Shown here in pieces: positions 8,489 to 18,398 of a DNA stretch of 64,000 nt. The notes below the pieces were generated by a model. It was not told where the DNA came from. It saw only the letters and a list, made by a program, of their open reading frames with translations, and made no database searches. The DNA comes from Candidatus Latescibacterota bacterium (lineage in GTDB: Bacteria; JAAXHH01): the NCBI GenBank assembly GCA_022823465.1, contig JAJEHX010000042.1, forward strand, positions 192,289 to 256,288, given 5' to 3'. A program made the translations under genes and the position numbers. Every line of letters begins with the position of its first letter. Positions within the stretch are counted from its first letter, which is position 1.

Positions 8489-9097
8489 CTACCGCCCTCC
8501 CTGGTTCTGCAGCGCCAAACGCATGATCTCTTCCCAGGAGGGCGTTTCCGAGCGCTCGGACATCACACGGACGACGAGACGGCGCGCTTCCGGATGATCG
8601 ATGCCCAGGGCCACCAGGCCCTTGATCGCATCGTCCACTTCAGGCGCCTCTCCCGTCGGCGCCACGGGCAGCGACTCCGCCCCACCGGTATCCATGGAGG
8701 CCAGCTTGTCGCGCAGCTCCATGATCAGCCGCTGCGCGGTCTTTCGGCCTATCTTGGGCAGCGAAACCAGTTTGCCGATGTCTTCGTTGATGATCGCGGC
8801 GGTGAACTCGGCAACCGTCGCGCCGGAAAGGATGTTCAGGGCCACGCCGGGACCGATGCCGGGCAGGGTGATCAGCACTTCGAAGAGGCGCTTCTCCTCC
8901 GCGGTCGCGAACCCGTAGAGCTGCATGCCGTCTTCCCGCGCGTGGAGCACCGTTTCCACGCGGACGCTGGAGCGCGGCGGACCCAGGGCCTGGTACGTGG
9001 ACAGGGGAATGTCCATGTACAGGCCTATACCGCCGACGGACACCGTGATACCGTCGGGCTGCTTGTCGACCAGTTCACCTTCTACGAATGCGATCAA
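8489..9097 (-). CDS. ruvA: Holliday junction-binding protein RuvA
   Basis: RuvA is a tetramer that binds the four-way junction and loads RuvB. The 202-residue protein begins (M)IAFVEGELVDK, with an OB-fold N-terminus, helix-hairpin-helix motifs around LITLPGIGPGVALNIL and LVSLPKIGRKTAQRLIMEL, and a flexible acidic linker before the RuvB-binding C-terminal domain. I place the start at a TTG at 9097, because the family start coincides with it and GGGAAGG lies upstream. A start at 9244 would add an unrelated Arg-rich tail. It overlaps ruvC by 23 bases. Confidence 0.94.
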   Translation of the reverse strand: MIAFVEGELVDKQPDGITVSVGGIGLYMDIPLSTYQALGPPRSSVRVETVLHAREDGMQLYGFATAEEKRLFEVLITLPGIGPGVALNILSGATVAEFTAAIINEDIGKLVSLPKIGRKTAQRLIMELRDKLASMDTGGAESLPVAPTGEAPEVDDAIKGLVALGIDHPEARRLVVRVMSERSETPSWEEIMRLALQNQGGR

Positions 9098-9581
9098 CCG
9101 CCTTGATCCTTCCCGATATCCTGTGATAGTGACACAGGGCGACCGCCAGCGCGTCCGACGCGTCTTCCGGCATGGTTTCGCTGCCGAGTTCAAGCATGGC
9201 ACGTACCATGTACTGGACCTGCTGCTTCGACGCGCCACCGGCACCGACAGTGGCCATCTTGACTTCCCGAGGCGCGTATTCCCAGACCTGCAGTCTCCGA
9301 TTCGCCGCGGCCAGGAGGGCTACTCCGCGGGCGTGGCCCAGCACGAGGGCCGCCTTGGGATACCGTCCTCCGAAGGCGGTCTCGACGGCCACCAGTTCCG
9401 GGCGGCTCCGGTCTATGACCTCGCACAGGCCGTCGTAGATGACTTTAAGCCGGTCCTCGAGGGCTTTTCGCGATCCCGGACGCAACACGCCATGGTCCAA
9501 CAGCCGGCACTGCCTGCCCCGGGCTTCGATCACACCGTATCCCGTAATCACGCTGCCGGGATCGATTCCGAGGATGATCAT
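9075..9581 (-). CDS. ruvC: Holliday junction resolvase RuvC
   Basis: A 168-residue resolvase of the RNase H fold. Catalytic acidic residues are recognisable: ILGIDPGSVITGYGV (first Asp), VAVETAFGGRYPKAALVLGHARG (Glu), and the C-terminal EDASDALAVALCH (two Asp). It cuts Holliday junctions symmetrically in the RuvABC complex. It is the first ruv gene, ten bases after yebC, with its end overlapping ruvA. Full length. Confidence 0.97.
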   Translation of the reverse strand: MIILGIDPGSVITGYGVIEARGRQCRLLDHGVLRPGSRKALEDRLKVIYDGLCEVIDRSRPELVAVETAFGGRYPKAALVLGHARGVALLAAANRRLQVWEYAPREVKMATVGAGGASKQQVQYMVRAMLELGSETMPEDASDALAVALCHYHRISGRIKAVDRIRRR

Positions 9582-9590
9582 GGATACCCG

Positions 9591-10340
9591 CTACCCGTTT
9601 AGCTCCTCCAGCATCTTGTCGTCCATGTCGAAATTGGCATATACATGCTGGACGTCGTCATGGTCTTCGAGGACCTCCATCAGCCGGAGCAGCTGTTCCG
9701 CTTCCTTTCCGGCGACCGCCACAGTCGACTGCGGAATGCGGCCGATTTCAGCCCGCACAGGCGCGAAACCGTTCTCCTCGAGCCGGGTCCGCACCGATTC
9801 GAAATCTGAAAGGGAAGTCAACACATCCAAGGTATCCCCCTCGTCCAGGATGTCTTCCGCGCCGGCGTCGAGGGCGACCATCATGGCCTCGTCCTCGTCG
9901 ACGCCGTTCTTGTCCACGACGATCGTGCCCTTCTGGTCGAACATCCAGGCCACGCAACCCGTTTCCCCCATGTTGCCGCCGTTCTTGGTAAAGGCGTGAC
10001 GCATCTCGGAAGTGGTCCGGTTCTTGTTGTCCGTCACCGCTTCCACCAGCAGCGCCACGCCGGAAGGACCGTAACCCTCGTAGACCAGTTCCTCGTATTG
10101 AACGCCGTCCAGTTCACCTGTGCCCCTGGCGACCGCCCGGTCGATGTTGGCCTGGGGCACGTTCTCCGCCTTGGCCGCCAACACGGCCGTTCTGAGCCGG
10201 GGGTTGCTGTCGACCGAGCCGCCGCCCTGCCGCGCGGCGATGGTAATCTCCTTGACGATACGGGTGAAAATCTTCCCGCGCGCCGCGTCTTTCTGTTCCT
10301 TCTTCCGCTTAATCGTACTCCACTTGGAATGACCCGACAC
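9591..10340 (-). CDS. yebC: YebC/PmpR-family transcriptional or translational regulator
   Basis: A 249-residue member of the TACO1/YebC family. The N-terminus is diagnostic ([14 protein letters not shown]), followed by [15 protein letters not shown] and the Arg/Asn-rich core with [13 protein letters not shown] and NRTTSEMRH. YebC proteins act on transcription or on translation of proline-rich stretches, depending on the subfamily. It stands directly upstream of ruvC, the common bacterial arrangement. Family is certain; molecular role in this organism is not visible. Confidence 0.95.
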   Translation of the reverse strand: MSGHSKWSTIKRKKEQKDAARGKIFTRIVKEITIAARQGGGSVDSNPRLRTAVLAAKAENVPQANIDRAVARGTGELDGVQYEELVYEGYGPSGVALLVEAVTDNKNRTTSEMRHAFTKNGGNMGETGCVAWMFDQKGTIVVDKNGVDEDEAMMVALDAGAEDILDEGDTLDVLTSLSDFESVRTRLEENGFAPVRAEIGRIPQSTVAVAGKEAEQLLRLMEVLEDHDDVQHVYANFDMDDKMLEELNG

Positions 10341-10350
10341 CTTGGCCTCC

Positions 10351-12576
10351 TCAGGGGATCGTGACGACCCGTTTCCCCGTACCCGTGTTATTGGATGCGT
10401 CCCTGGCGCGAATGGCGAGGGTATGTTCGCCGGCTTCCAGTCCCTCCAGGGCGATCTCGAATTCCTCCATCTCCGAATCCGTTACGCCGTCCCGGGGGTG
10501 GACCACGCGCCAGTCGCCTCCATCAATAGCGTATTCGACTCGGAACAGGGGACTCGCGCCGTCCCGGACCAAGAAGGACAGTACGCCTCCTGTCACTTCG
10601 ATCCGGGTTACCCGCGGGCCGGTATTGTCCACCAGGAACGGTTCGCTCAGGTACTCCGCCGCCAGCGCCTGGTCCGGTGGATTCGAAGGCGCGTCGCTGG
10701 CTACGACCCGGATGACATAGCTTCCGTCCGGAAAAGTCTCGGAGTCCCAGGAATAGGAAGGGACGCGCCGTTCCGAGTCCAGGAGTTTCCAATGCGTTTC
10801 GGCTTCGCCACGAAAATAGATCTCGTAGGACAGCCTGTCCCCGTCGGGGTCGCTCGCCTGGACCGCGACGGCCCGCATGCCTTTCCGGTAAGTGGGGGCG
10901 CCCGTCGAGGCTTGCTGTCCAAGACTGCCGCCACGGCCTCCAACCTGCGCGGCGATACCCGGGGGGAGATCTCCGTTCTGGTCGCCGGAGCCCGCGGGGG
11001 CGTCGCGCAGGTAGACTCCCGGCTCGTATACCGTGACCGAATGCACCCTGGGCGGGTTGTTCCGCGTGAGGTAGGCGGCCGAAACGGACAGGACCGAGGG
11101 GGCTTCTTCGTTCCGCGTACTCATTACCGCCTTCCATTGCAGATAGCGGGCGGGCGGACAGGCCAGGGCCTCCCCGTCCGAATCGGTGTAGGGACCGGTC
11201 CAGTCGCTCCAGGTCTGGTCCGGGGAGTCCGTATTGCCGGACCGTGCATACAGGCTGACCGCCGTCCCGGGAGGCCGCTCGTCCTCCCACCGTATACGTC
11301 CCCACCGGGCGTGACCCCGGGTGTCCTTTACATCGGACTCGTACTCGCCTTCGCCCACGGGCCGCGAACGCAGGCGGTACAGGTTGCCGCGATTGCTCGT
11401 CGCGGCGACCACGCCGTCCGTTGCGTCAGGCATCAGCGCCGTGACCTGGGATTCCTGCAATTCGCTCAGCAACGTGCCGCGGCCCCGTTCCCGGACACGG
11501 TAAAGCCTGCCGCGGGGTCCGGTACCAAGGACCAGTTCACCGTCCCCGCGTACCGCCATGGACAGGCACAGGTCCGTCTGGGACCGCCACCACTCTTCCA
11601 CCCGCCCGTCGGGATCGATCCTGTAAACGACGCTGCCGCCCGGGCTGAAACCACGGCCGGCCGGCCGGTCGCTCCCCTCCACTGAAGCCGTCGCTTCGAC
11701 CATGCCGCGGCCCGGATCGCCGTCCTGATCCCCGGCGGCGCCCGGGGACGGAGGGGGCATCGATGAACCGGACCGTCCACCGCGGCGCGGTTCACTCTGC
11801 GCGGCGGCGTACACGTATCCGTCTTTATCGACCCGCAGGGTGCTCACTTCGCGGTAAGGAGAATCGTAGAGGACGGAGAGGACGCCCGAAGGCGTGATCC
11901 GGTAAATCCGACCGCCCGGCTCGGTACCGGCGATCAGCCGACCGGATCCATCCACGGCCAGGGCCATGACATGGGCTTCTTCCAGTTCCGCCAGGACCTG
12001 TCCCTCGCCGTTTTCGTCTATACGATAGACGCGTCCCTGCTCACCCGTTCCCGCGTACAGGATCCCTTCCGCGTCCAAGACCAGCGACCAGATGTAGCGC
12101 GTGTCTTCGTCAGCAGTACCCTCGCCCGCGGGATCGAAAAACACCGAGTGGGACCCATCCGGATCGATCCTGTAGATCCGGCCGTCGGGGAAGGTGGCGG
12201 CGTACAGCCGGTCATTCCGATCGACCGCGATGCTGCTGATTTCCAGTTCCTCCGCGTCGAAGACCACCTCGGACTCACCTGTGGTATCGATACGGTACAG
12301 CCTGCCGTCGTTTCCCGTACCCGCGTACAGATTGTCCCCGGAATCGGATGCGAGACACCATACCAGGGGTTCGTCGCTCTCGAAGAGGGGGTCCAGGACC
12401 GGCGAAAGGGTCAGGTGCCCCCTGTCGGTAATGGAAACGCCCCTGTTTTCTCCTTTAAGAAAATCTCCGTGCCCGGCCTGTTTCCAGATCACCGGCGTCG
12501 ACGCGAGAACCACGCCAGCGACCAGCAGAAACACCGCGGCCATAAACAAAGCACGCCAACCCTGGAACTGGTTCAA
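10351..12576 (-). CDS. secreted seven-repeat beta-propeller protein with C-terminal Ig/FN3-like region
   Basis: A 741-residue exported protein: an N-terminal hydrophobic segment (about 8-26) acts as signal or anchor. Seven repeats then match the theme YAGTGxxGRLYRID (for example [94 protein letters not shown]). That count fits a seven-bladed propeller. The remaining half is beta-rich and Ig/fibronectin-like, with SYEIYFRGE and [13 protein letters not shown]. It is spaced nine bases from the S55 protein gene, so the two are probably one operon. I recognise no enzyme motif; the role is unknown, probably binding or scaffolding outside the inner membrane. Confidence 0.75.
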   Translation of the reverse strand: MNQFQGWRALFMAAVFLLVAGVVLASTPVIWKQAGHGDFLKGENRGVSITDRGHLTLSPVLDPLFESDEPLVWCLASDSGDNLYAGTGNDGRLYRIDTTGESEVVFDAEELEISSIAVDRNDRLYAATFPDGRIYRIDPDGSHSVFFDPAGEGTADEDTRYIWSLVLDAEGILYAGTGEQGRVYRIDENGEGQVLAELEEAHVMALAVDGSGRLIAGTEPGGRIYRITPSGVLSVLYDSPYREVSTLRVDKDGYVYAAAQSEPRRGGRSGSSMPPPSPGAAGDQDGDPGRGMVEATASVEGSDRPAGRGFSPGGSVVYRIDPDGRVEEWWRSQTDLCLSMAVRGDGELVLGTGPRGRLYRVRERGRGTLLSELQESQVTALMPDATDGVVAATSNRGNLYRLRSRPVGEGEYESDVKDTRGHARWGRIRWEDERPPGTAVSLYARSGNTDSPDQTWSDWTGPYTDSDGEALACPPARYLQWKAVMSTRNEEAPSVLSVSAAYLTRNNPPRVHSVTVYEPGVYLRDAPAGSGDQNGDLPPGIAAQVGGRGGSLGQQASTGAPTYRKGMRAVAVQASDPDGDRLSYEIYFRGEAETHWKLLDSERRVPSYSWDSETFPDGSYVIRVVASDAPSNPPDQALAAEYLSEPFLVDNTGPRVTRIEVTGGVLSFLVRDGASPLFRVEYAIDGGDWRVVHPRDGVTDSEMEEFEIALEGLEAGEHTLAIRARDASNNTGTGKRVVTIP

Positions 12577-12585
12577 GTAACTCTC

Positions 12586-14544
12586 CTATCGCTTTACGGT
12601 CAGCCGGCTCCAGTTTTGTCCGGATACGACATAGTCCGTTCGGATCGTTTCTTCGGCCACCACCTTCTCGCGGATCGGGATGAAACTGCCTTTCGTCCGC
12701 TCGGAATTCATGACGGCGAGTACCGATGGCGGCAGGCCGGGCATCTCCCGGCCCTTCACGATCCCGCCCGCGCCGGCCTGGAACATCTTCAGATAGACCC
12801 GGTTTCCGGTGCGGCGGTTGTTGAGCAGTTCGATCAGGCGGGCGCCGTCCGTGGGCCTGTACCGCTGGGGGACGGTATTCAGATCATGACGGGTGACGGC
12901 CTGGTCAGACCCGACCAGCACCTGTACCGGCCCATTGGATATGTTCTTGGGGATGGCGACGTCGATCCGCTTCACCAGCCGGTCGCCCCGGTAGGGCCTG
13001 AGGAATACCCTGACCTCCAGCGTGTCGCCCGGTTTCAGGGTCTCCGATCCGAACCAGACGTCTTCGATGACGGCGGTCCTGCGTTCGTTCGACGAACCGA
13101 TCTCGATCTTCACGGACTCGAGCCTTGGGGTAACGAACCGGTTGTCGAGCAGGACGTTGAGCACGCGGTTCACATCCCTGGCCAGGGCCGCCATGGACGC
13201 CTGTCCCGAGAACTGGTCGTCGAAGACGATATCCGGATGGCCGCTCAGGACGATCCTGCCGCCGAGCGATATCGTCCGCTCGCCGCCCAGCCGGCCGTTT
13301 GCGATGATGGTGTTCGCCACCGCCATGTTTACCAGCATGGGCGTCCAGCCGTTCGCCATCATCACGTCGAACCGGTAGTGCTGGTCCGGCCTGACGTTAT
13401 CGCCATAGGAAAGCTCCACCGGTATCATGCGCGCCGTATCGCCGAGTTGCCCGTATATCCCATTCGTGTGGTCCCACAGGACCGAGCCGACTTCGTCCGA
13501 CACGCTGCTGATTTTGGTGGATCCGGCCTGGTCCGGAATGACCGTGATGATTTCAGCCCGGTTCATGGGGATGTTCAGGGCGCCTGTCCACAGGAAGGGA
13601 TGCCCGAAGGCCAGTACGGCGTCTTCGTCACGCCAGGTGACTGTCCCCGTACCGGCGAGACTGAAGTCGCCCCGGATAAGCTGCGCGCTCACGGCAGATC
13701 CGGGCTCCAGGGCGGACCGGGCGGACCGGGCAACGCGCGACGCCGGGCCGGCCTGTTCCGGGGCCGCGTCGCCGACGGTCGAACCCGCGGCGGGCACCCT
13801 GCCGGGAGCGCCACCGCCCACACTGCCGCCGCCGGAGACCGGAACGAGTCCGCGCCGGCGCAGTTCATTTTCAAAGAGATCCACGGTCAGGGGATGGAAG
13901 CCCGAAAAGGCCATGGGCACGGCGATGGGCTGGAGGCTGGACGTGCTCGCGGGCGTTTCCCCCCGCCTGGAGAACGCCATGGCGGACCGGTCTTCGTCGG
14001 CGGACCGGTCTCCGTCCGGCCACGGGAGTGACGGATCGAAGAACGCGTCCTTCGGCCAGTTGCCGCCCCGGCTGTCGCCCATCCCGTTGAAGGAGCCGTC
14101 CGGCGAGTCCCGCCCCGGTAAAGCATCCGCGTCCACGGCATCGCGTATGGCCAGCATATGATCTATTGGCGTGACGCCGCCGATGGGTTTCATCGGAAAC
14201 AGTCCGAAGCGGTAGGCGAGCGCGCCGACGAGTTTTCCATCGATATACACGGGGCTGCCGCTCATCCCCGCGATTACGCCCGCTTCGTCGACATAGGGCC
14301 CTGAAACCCCGACCATGATAATGTCGTGTTTCGTGTAGAATGTGTTTTTCATGACGCCCAGCACTTCGACGTCGAAGGTGTCGATCCTTGCGTCCTGGAA
14401 AACCGAGAGGCCGTATCCGCGCATGCCCGGCTTCACGTCATCGATATCCATGAATCCGCCGGTCGTCTGCCCCCCGGCCGGTGGAGCGGCGGCAAGCAGA
14501 CAGGCGAATAGAATCGGAAAGCAGGCTGTTCGTTTGAATTCCAT
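12586..14544 (-). CDS. secreted SpoIVB (S55) peptidase-domain protein
   Basis: About 652 residues with a signal peptide (MEFKRTACFPILFACLLAA), followed by DVKPGMRGYGLSVFQ and a region typical of the SpoIVB S55 serine peptidase domain. The catalytic-type motif GMSGSPVY sits in a GVIAGMSGSP context and is followed by IGGVTPIDHML. A second GHPF-containing part and a long beta-rich tail follow. S55 enzymes cut regulatory proteins across membranes in sporulation signalling. Many non-sporulating bacteria carry similar domains with unknown targets. The ATG at 14544 opens the signal peptide; 14673 is less likely. A two-copy 9-bp repeat sits at 13711-13728. Confidence 0.8.
   Translation of the reverse strand: MEFKRTACFPILFACLLAAAPPAGGQTTGGFMDIDDVKPGMRGYGLSVFQDARIDTFDVEVLGVMKNTFYTKHDIIMVGVSGPYVDEAGVIAGMSGSPVYIDGKLVGALAYRFGLFPMKPIGGVTPIDHMLAIRDAVDADALPGRDSPDGSFNGMGDSRGGNWPKDAFFDPSLPWPDGDRSADEDRSAMAFSRRGETPASTSSLQPIAVPMAFSGFHPLTVDLFENELRRRGLVPVSGGGSVGGGAPGRVPAAGSTVGDAAPEQAGPASRVARSARSALEPGSAVSAQLIRGDFSLAGTGTVTWRDEDAVLAFGHPFLWTGALNIPMNRAEIITVIPDQAGSTKISSVSDEVGSVLWDHTNGIYGQLGDTARMIPVELSYGDNVRPDQHYRFDVMMANGWTPMLVNMAVANTIIANGRLGGERTISLGGRIVLSGHPDIVFDDQFSGQASMAALARDVNRVLNVLLDNRFVTPRLESVKIEIGSSNERRTAVIEDVWFGSETLKPGDTLEVRVFLRPYRGDRLVKRIDVAIPKNISNGPVQVLVGSDQAVTRHDLNTVPQRYRPTDGARLIELLNNRRTGNRVYLKMFQAGAGGIVKGREMPGLPPSVLAVMNSERTKGSFIPIREKVVAEETIRTDYVVSGQNWSRLTVKR
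13711..13728. repeat. in-frame 9-bp repeats in the S55 peptidase gene
   Basis: Two perfect copies of GGCGGACCG followed by a degenerate copy. They encode part of an Ala/Arg/Ser-rich linker (RVARSARSALEPG). Confidence 0.65.
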
Positions 14545-14803
14545 GGGGGGTCGCTGCTCGTTAATCGGGGGTGCGGTACGCCATGCGAAACAAGTGCAAT
14601 ATAACGGTTCGCAGGCGCTGCTGGCAACTGCTTTGTAGCAGGTGCGGAACGATAACTCCGGTGTCGTTAACAAAAGAAATCGCTTGACTTACCGCGATGG
14701 ATCTTCGAAATTCAGACAGCGGCGCAGGGGTCCGGATGGAAGGATCTGTTCCGAACCCTGGCACGATTTGATGCTGGTCCGAGAAACCGGAAAACAGGTA
14801 ATT

Positions 14804-15787
14804 ATGAATCGTCCCAGGCGTAAAAAGTCGTCCGATCAGAAACTGGTGCCTATCTGCAATATGACTATGTCCGAAACGCGCACGCAAATCGGCGCGCTGG
14901 CCTCCCAGATCGTACAGTCCTACGACACGATCGGCGGCCTGAACCGTATCGACGGCAAGAACCTGCCTTCCAGGGAACGGGTCTACGGCATCCTGAAGGA
15001 CTTGCTTACGCTCTGCTTTCCCGGTTACTTCGGCGCCGAACCGCTCGTGACGAAGAACGTGGCCTTCTACGTGGACGGGCTGGTGGACGCCATCTACATC
15101 CGCCTGAGAGAGGAAGTGACCCGCAGCCTCATGCACGACGCGCAGTGCAAGGGCAAGGACCCCGTGGCCTGCGAGGAAATCGCAGACAGGATCTCGCTCG
15201 AGCTCCTCGAGGCCGTTCCCGGAATCCGGAAACTGCTCATGGGCGACGTGGAAGCCGCCTACGACGGCGATCCCGCGGCCAAGAGCCACGACGAAATCAT
15301 CCTCAGCTACCCGTGCGTGGAAGCCATCGCCACCCACCGGATCGCCCATGAGCTGTATTTACGGAAAACGCCGCTCATCCCGAGGATCATGTCCGAGCAC
15401 GCCCACAGCCGCACGGGGATCGACATCCACCCCGGTGCGAACATCGGCACCCGCTTTTTCATAGACCACGGCACCGGGGTCGTCATCGGGGAGACCGCTG
15501 TGATCGGCAAGAACGTCAAGCTCTACCAGGGTGTGACGCTGGGCGCACTGAGTTTCAGGAAGGATGAAGGCGGACGTCTCGTCAAGGGGGGCAAGCGCCA
15601 CCCTACCATCGAAGACGACGTGGTGATCTATTCCGGGGCGACGATCCTGGGCGGCGAAACGACCGTCGGCCACGACTCCGTCATCGGGGCCAACGTCTGG
15701 TTGACGGAACCGGTGCCGCCCCATTCCAAGGTCACCATCGGAAACCCGCGGCTCGACGTGGTAAAGCACGACGCACGCACGGCCTGA
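14804..15787 (+). CDS. cysE: serine O-acetyltransferase (EpsC/SatA-like)
   Basis: It makes O-acetylserine from serine and acetyl-CoA, the first step of cysteine synthesis. The 327-residue protein has a helical N-terminal domain and a C-terminal left-handed beta-helix of hexapeptide repeats, with the catalytic HAHSRTGIDIHPGA segment, FIDHGTGVVIGETAVIG and the acceptor loop GAKRHP-like GGKRHPTIEDDVVIYSGA. It resembles the longer EpsC/SatA form rather than the E. coli enzyme. The ATG at 14804 is preferred; 14642 would place extra residues inside the promoter region shared with the divergent S55 gene. Confidence 0.9.
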   Translation: MNRPRRKKSSDQKLVPICNMTMSETRTQIGALASQIVQSYDTIGGLNRIDGKNLPSRERVYGILKDLLTLCFPGYFGAEPLVTKNVAFYVDGLVDAIYIRLREEVTRSLMHDAQCKGKDPVACEEIADRISLELLEAVPGIRKLLMGDVEAAYDGDPAAKSHDEIILSYPCVEAIATHRIAHELYLRKTPLIPRIMSEHAHSRTGIDIHPGANIGTRFFIDHGTGVVIGETAVIGKNVKLYQGVTLGALSFRKDEGGRLVKGGKRHPTIEDDVVIYSGATILGGETTVGHDSVIGANVWLTEPVPPHSKVTIGNPRLDVVKHDARTA

Positions 15788-15803
15788 CCGGCCACCGGCC
15801 GGC

Positions 15804-16724
15804 CTAACCCCCGTTTTCAGCGATGTATCTCTCCGCTTCCATGGCGGCGGCGCAGCCTGTACCTGCAGCCGTAACGGCCTGGCGGTATACGTGGTCCTGC
15901 ACGTCCCCGCCCGCAAACACGCCGGGCACGCTGGTATGCTGCCTCCGGTCGGTCAGGATGTAACCCTGTTCGTCCACGTCGAGCCTGTCCCTGAACAGGG
16001 CCGTATTGGGGGTATGCCCGATGGCGATGAAAAGGCCTTCGGCGTCCAGGTCGCCGACCCGATCCGTTTCCAGTTCCCGCACGCGCAAGCCGGTCACGGC
16101 GGCGGCTTCGCCCAGCACCTCGTCGACCACGGATCCCCACAGGAACGTGATCTTCGGATGTTCCAGGGCCCTTTCCTGCATGATCCGGCTTGCCCGCAGT
16201 TCGTGCCGGCGGTGTATGATCCAGACCTTGCTGGCGAACCGGGTCAGGAAGAGGCCTTCCTCCATGGCGCTGTCGCCTCCGCCCACGACCGCGACCTTCC
16301 GGTCCCGGTAGAACGCGCCGTCGCAGGTCGCGCAGGTAGACACGCCCCGGCCGAAGAAGGTATCCTCGCCCGGCACGTTGAGCAGCCGCGGCGATGAACC
16401 GGTACTGATCACCACGGCCTTCGCCGTGTATTCGCTCCGGTCCGTCCTGATCCTGTGCGCCCCCGGATCGAAATCCACCGAGGTGACTTCCTCGTACTTC
16501 ATGACCGCGCCAAAGCGTTCGGCCTGCTGCCGCATGCGATCCATGAGATCCATGCCGCCAAGGCTCTCGGGGAACCCCGGGAAGTTCTCGATCTCGCTGG
16601 TAAGAGACAGCTGGCCGCCGACTGTGCTGCCTGTCAACACGATGGGCGACAGGTTCGCCCGTGCGGCGTACAGGGCCGCCGTGTATCCCGCCGGCCCCCC
16701 TCCGATGATGACGACCTGCTCCAT
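15804..16724 (-). CDS. trxB: thioredoxin-disulfide reductase
   Basis: A 306-residue flavoprotein that reduces thioredoxin with NADPH. FAD-binding GGGPAGYTAALYAARA sits at residues 8-23, the redox-active CATC (within STCATCDGAFY) near 135-138, the NADPH-binding VVGGGDSAMEEG, and the C-terminal FAD motif GVFAGGDVQD. It converges with cysE across a 16-base gap full of GGCC repeats. No C-terminal thioredoxin fusion is present. Full length. Confidence 0.97.
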   Translation of the reverse strand: MEQVVIIGGGPAGYTAALYAARANLSPIVLTGSTVGGQLSLTSEIENFPGFPESLGGMDLMDRMRQQAERFGAVMKYEEVTSVDFDPGAHRIRTDRSEYTAKAVVISTGSSPRLLNVPGEDTFFGRGVSTCATCDGAFYRDRKVAVVGGGDSAMEEGLFLTRFASKVWIIHRRHELRASRIMQERALEHPKITFLWGSVVDEVLGEAAAVTGLRVRELETDRVGDLDAEGLFIAIGHTPNTALFRDRLDVDEQGYILTDRRQHTSVPGVFAGGDVQDHVYRQAVTAAGTGCAAAMEAERYIAENGG

Positions 16725-16807
16725 GTCAGCGCCCTTCCTTCTTCAGGACTCTTCCTTACGATCCGGGGTCGGGACTCCCGGGTGGACCGGTCTTTCGCGC
16801 TGCCGCG

Positions 16808-18370
16808 CTATTCGATCCGCTTGATGATGTGAAATCCCATAGCCGTCTCCACGACACCGCTCAATTCCCCGACTTCCAGCCCCAGCGCCGCCGCCTCGAA
16901 TTCCGGGATCATTTCGCCCGGGCCGAAGAACCCGAGGTCGCCTCCGCTGTCCCGGCTCGAATCGATGGATGTTTCCCGGGCCAGTTCGGCGAAATCGGCC
17001 CCGGCTGTCAACCGTTCCATCACGGCGTCCGCTTCCCCGCGGGTTACGACGACGATCTGGCGAACGCGGATCTTGTTGGATTCGATGGCCTTCGCCCGCT
17101 CTTCCACGATCCGCCTGACCCGGTTCAACGCGGCCTTCAACTGCGCGTTTTCGGGTGCAAGTTCGAGCGCCTGCTCGTAGTGAACGATCGCCTGGCCGAA
17201 GTCCTCCCGCCGTTCGTGAATCAAGGCGGTTTCCGCGTGAATGCGCGGGTCTCGCGCGCCCAGGTCGAGTATTTCATTATAGTAACGCAGGGCATCGGGC
17301 AGGCGGCCTTCCGCCAGCGCCAGGCGGCCCAGCGCCATGCGGGGCACGACCGACCGGCCCCCGACTTCCAGGGCCCTTTCCCAGACCGTGCGCGTGCTGT
17401 CGGGCATGTTCTTGTTTTGATAGGCGGTGCCCAGGTTCATGTAGGCGTCCATGTAGTCCGGCGACAGTTCTACGGCCCGCTTCCATGCCCCGATCGCGTC
17501 GTCGACGCGGTCCATGCCCATGTATGAAACGCCGAGATTGAGATGGATCCTGGACAGTTGGTCCTCCGGGGGAGACAGGGTGAGCACCTTCTCGTAGGCA
17601 TCGGCCGCCATTTCGAATGCCTCGGTATCGGTATAGACCTTGCCGAGATTCGTATAGGCGTCGACGTAGGAGGAATCGTTCTCGATAGCCTGCCGGTAGT
17701 GGTGGACCGCTTCGTTGAGGTACCCACCCTGGTTGTACGCGATCGCCATGGCGGTATGGGCGGCGGCCAGGTCCGGCGTGCCTTCCATCAGCTTGTCGTA
17801 CTGGCTTCTGGCCCAGGCGTAGACGGTATCGGACGGAACGATGCTCATGCGCGCGACGCTGAGAGTATCGCCCTCCACGGTCTTCTTGAACGCCGCAAGC
17901 GCCGCGTCCATCTCCCCCCTGGCGTGGAGGACGAGTCCCAGCGTAAGGTTGGCGGCGGCGAATCCGGGAGCGATCTCCAGGGCGTGTTCGATATGGACCC
18001 GGGCGCTGTCCAACTGCCCCTGCGCATAATATACGGCGCCCAGATTGTTCTTCGCGAGGGCGATAGTGGTCAGAAACTGCTGCAGCGCCGCCTGCTGCCG
18101 TTGCTCGGGCGTCAGGGTAGTGTCCGGCCCCTGCGGACCCGGCAGTCCGGGCGTTCCGGGCGGATCTGGCGGACCAGCGGCTTCCTGGCCGGCCGCCGCA
18201 CCCGGCTGAACCGCTCCGGCGGCCGGGTCGGCCGGCTGCTGTGGTCCCTCTGCGGACGTCTGCGCCCCGGCCGGCGTGATGCCGAGCACGAAAAGATAAA
18301 GGACGCAAAGGGCCAGCTTCAGGACCCGACGGCCTGATGCGATACCTCGTGCCTGATTGTGCGCGCTCAT
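16808..18370 (-). CDS. exported TPR protein fused to a parvulin (PpiC) domain
   Basis: A 520-residue exported protein: signal peptide (about 14-36, ending GAQTS), a Pro/Gly-rich linker (GPPDPPGTPGLPGPQGPD) built from 9-bp repeats, then about eight tetratricopeptide repeats (for example AKNNLGAVYYAQGQLDSA, and YMDAYMNLGTAYQNKNMPD). The C-terminal 85 residues form a short parvulin-type prolyl isomerase (RQIVVVTRGEADAVMERL, then GGDLGFFGPGEMIPEFE and GFHIIKRIE). Parvulins catalyse Pro isomerisation during periplasmic protein folding. The TPR part probably binds partners. The fusion order TPR-parvulin is unusual and has no characterised counterpart that I know of. Confidence 0.82.
   Translation of the reverse strand: MSAHNQARGIASGRRVLKLALCVLYLFVLGITPAGAQTSAEGPQQPADPAAGAVQPGAAAGQEAAGPPDPPGTPGLPGPQGPDTTLTPEQRQQAALQQFLTTIALAKNNLGAVYYAQGQLDSARVHIEHALEIAPGFAAANLTLGLVLHARGEMDAALAAFKKTVEGDTLSVARMSIVPSDTVYAWARSQYDKLMEGTPDLAAAHTAMAIAYNQGGYLNEAVHHYRQAIENDSSYVDAYTNLGKVYTDTEAFEMAADAYEKVLTLSPPEDQLSRIHLNLGVSYMGMDRVDDAIGAWKRAVELSPDYMDAYMNLGTAYQNKNMPDSTRTVWERALEVGGRSVVPRMALGRLALAEGRLPDALRYYNEILDLGARDPRIHAETALIHERREDFGQAIVHYEQALELAPENAQLKAALNRVRRIVEERAKAIESNKIRVRQIVVVTRGEADAVMERLTAGADFAELARETSIDSSRDSGGDLGFFGPGEMIPEFEAAALGLEVGELSGVVETAMGFHIIKRIE
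18141..18176. repeat. in-frame 9-bp repeats in the TPR-parvulin gene
   Basis: GGCAGTCCG, GGCGTTCCG, GGCGGATCT, GGCGGACCA: four degenerate nonamers encoding a collagen-like G-x-P linker behind the signal peptide. Confidence 0.6.
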
Positions 18371-18398
18371 ATGCTACCGCCTTCCGGTATGGTTCTTT

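Noticed and set aside
7388..9106. 572-codon plus-strand frame over ruvB and ruvA
   Set aside because: Antisense shadow of two well-conserved genes.
11971..14031. 686-codon plus-strand frame over the propeller and S55 genes
   Set aside because: Shadow frame spanning two real minus-strand genes; no domains and atypical composition.
15788..15803. Bidirectional terminator between cysE and trxB
   Set aside because: GGCC repeats could pair, but there is no T-tract on either strand and the gap is only 16 bases.
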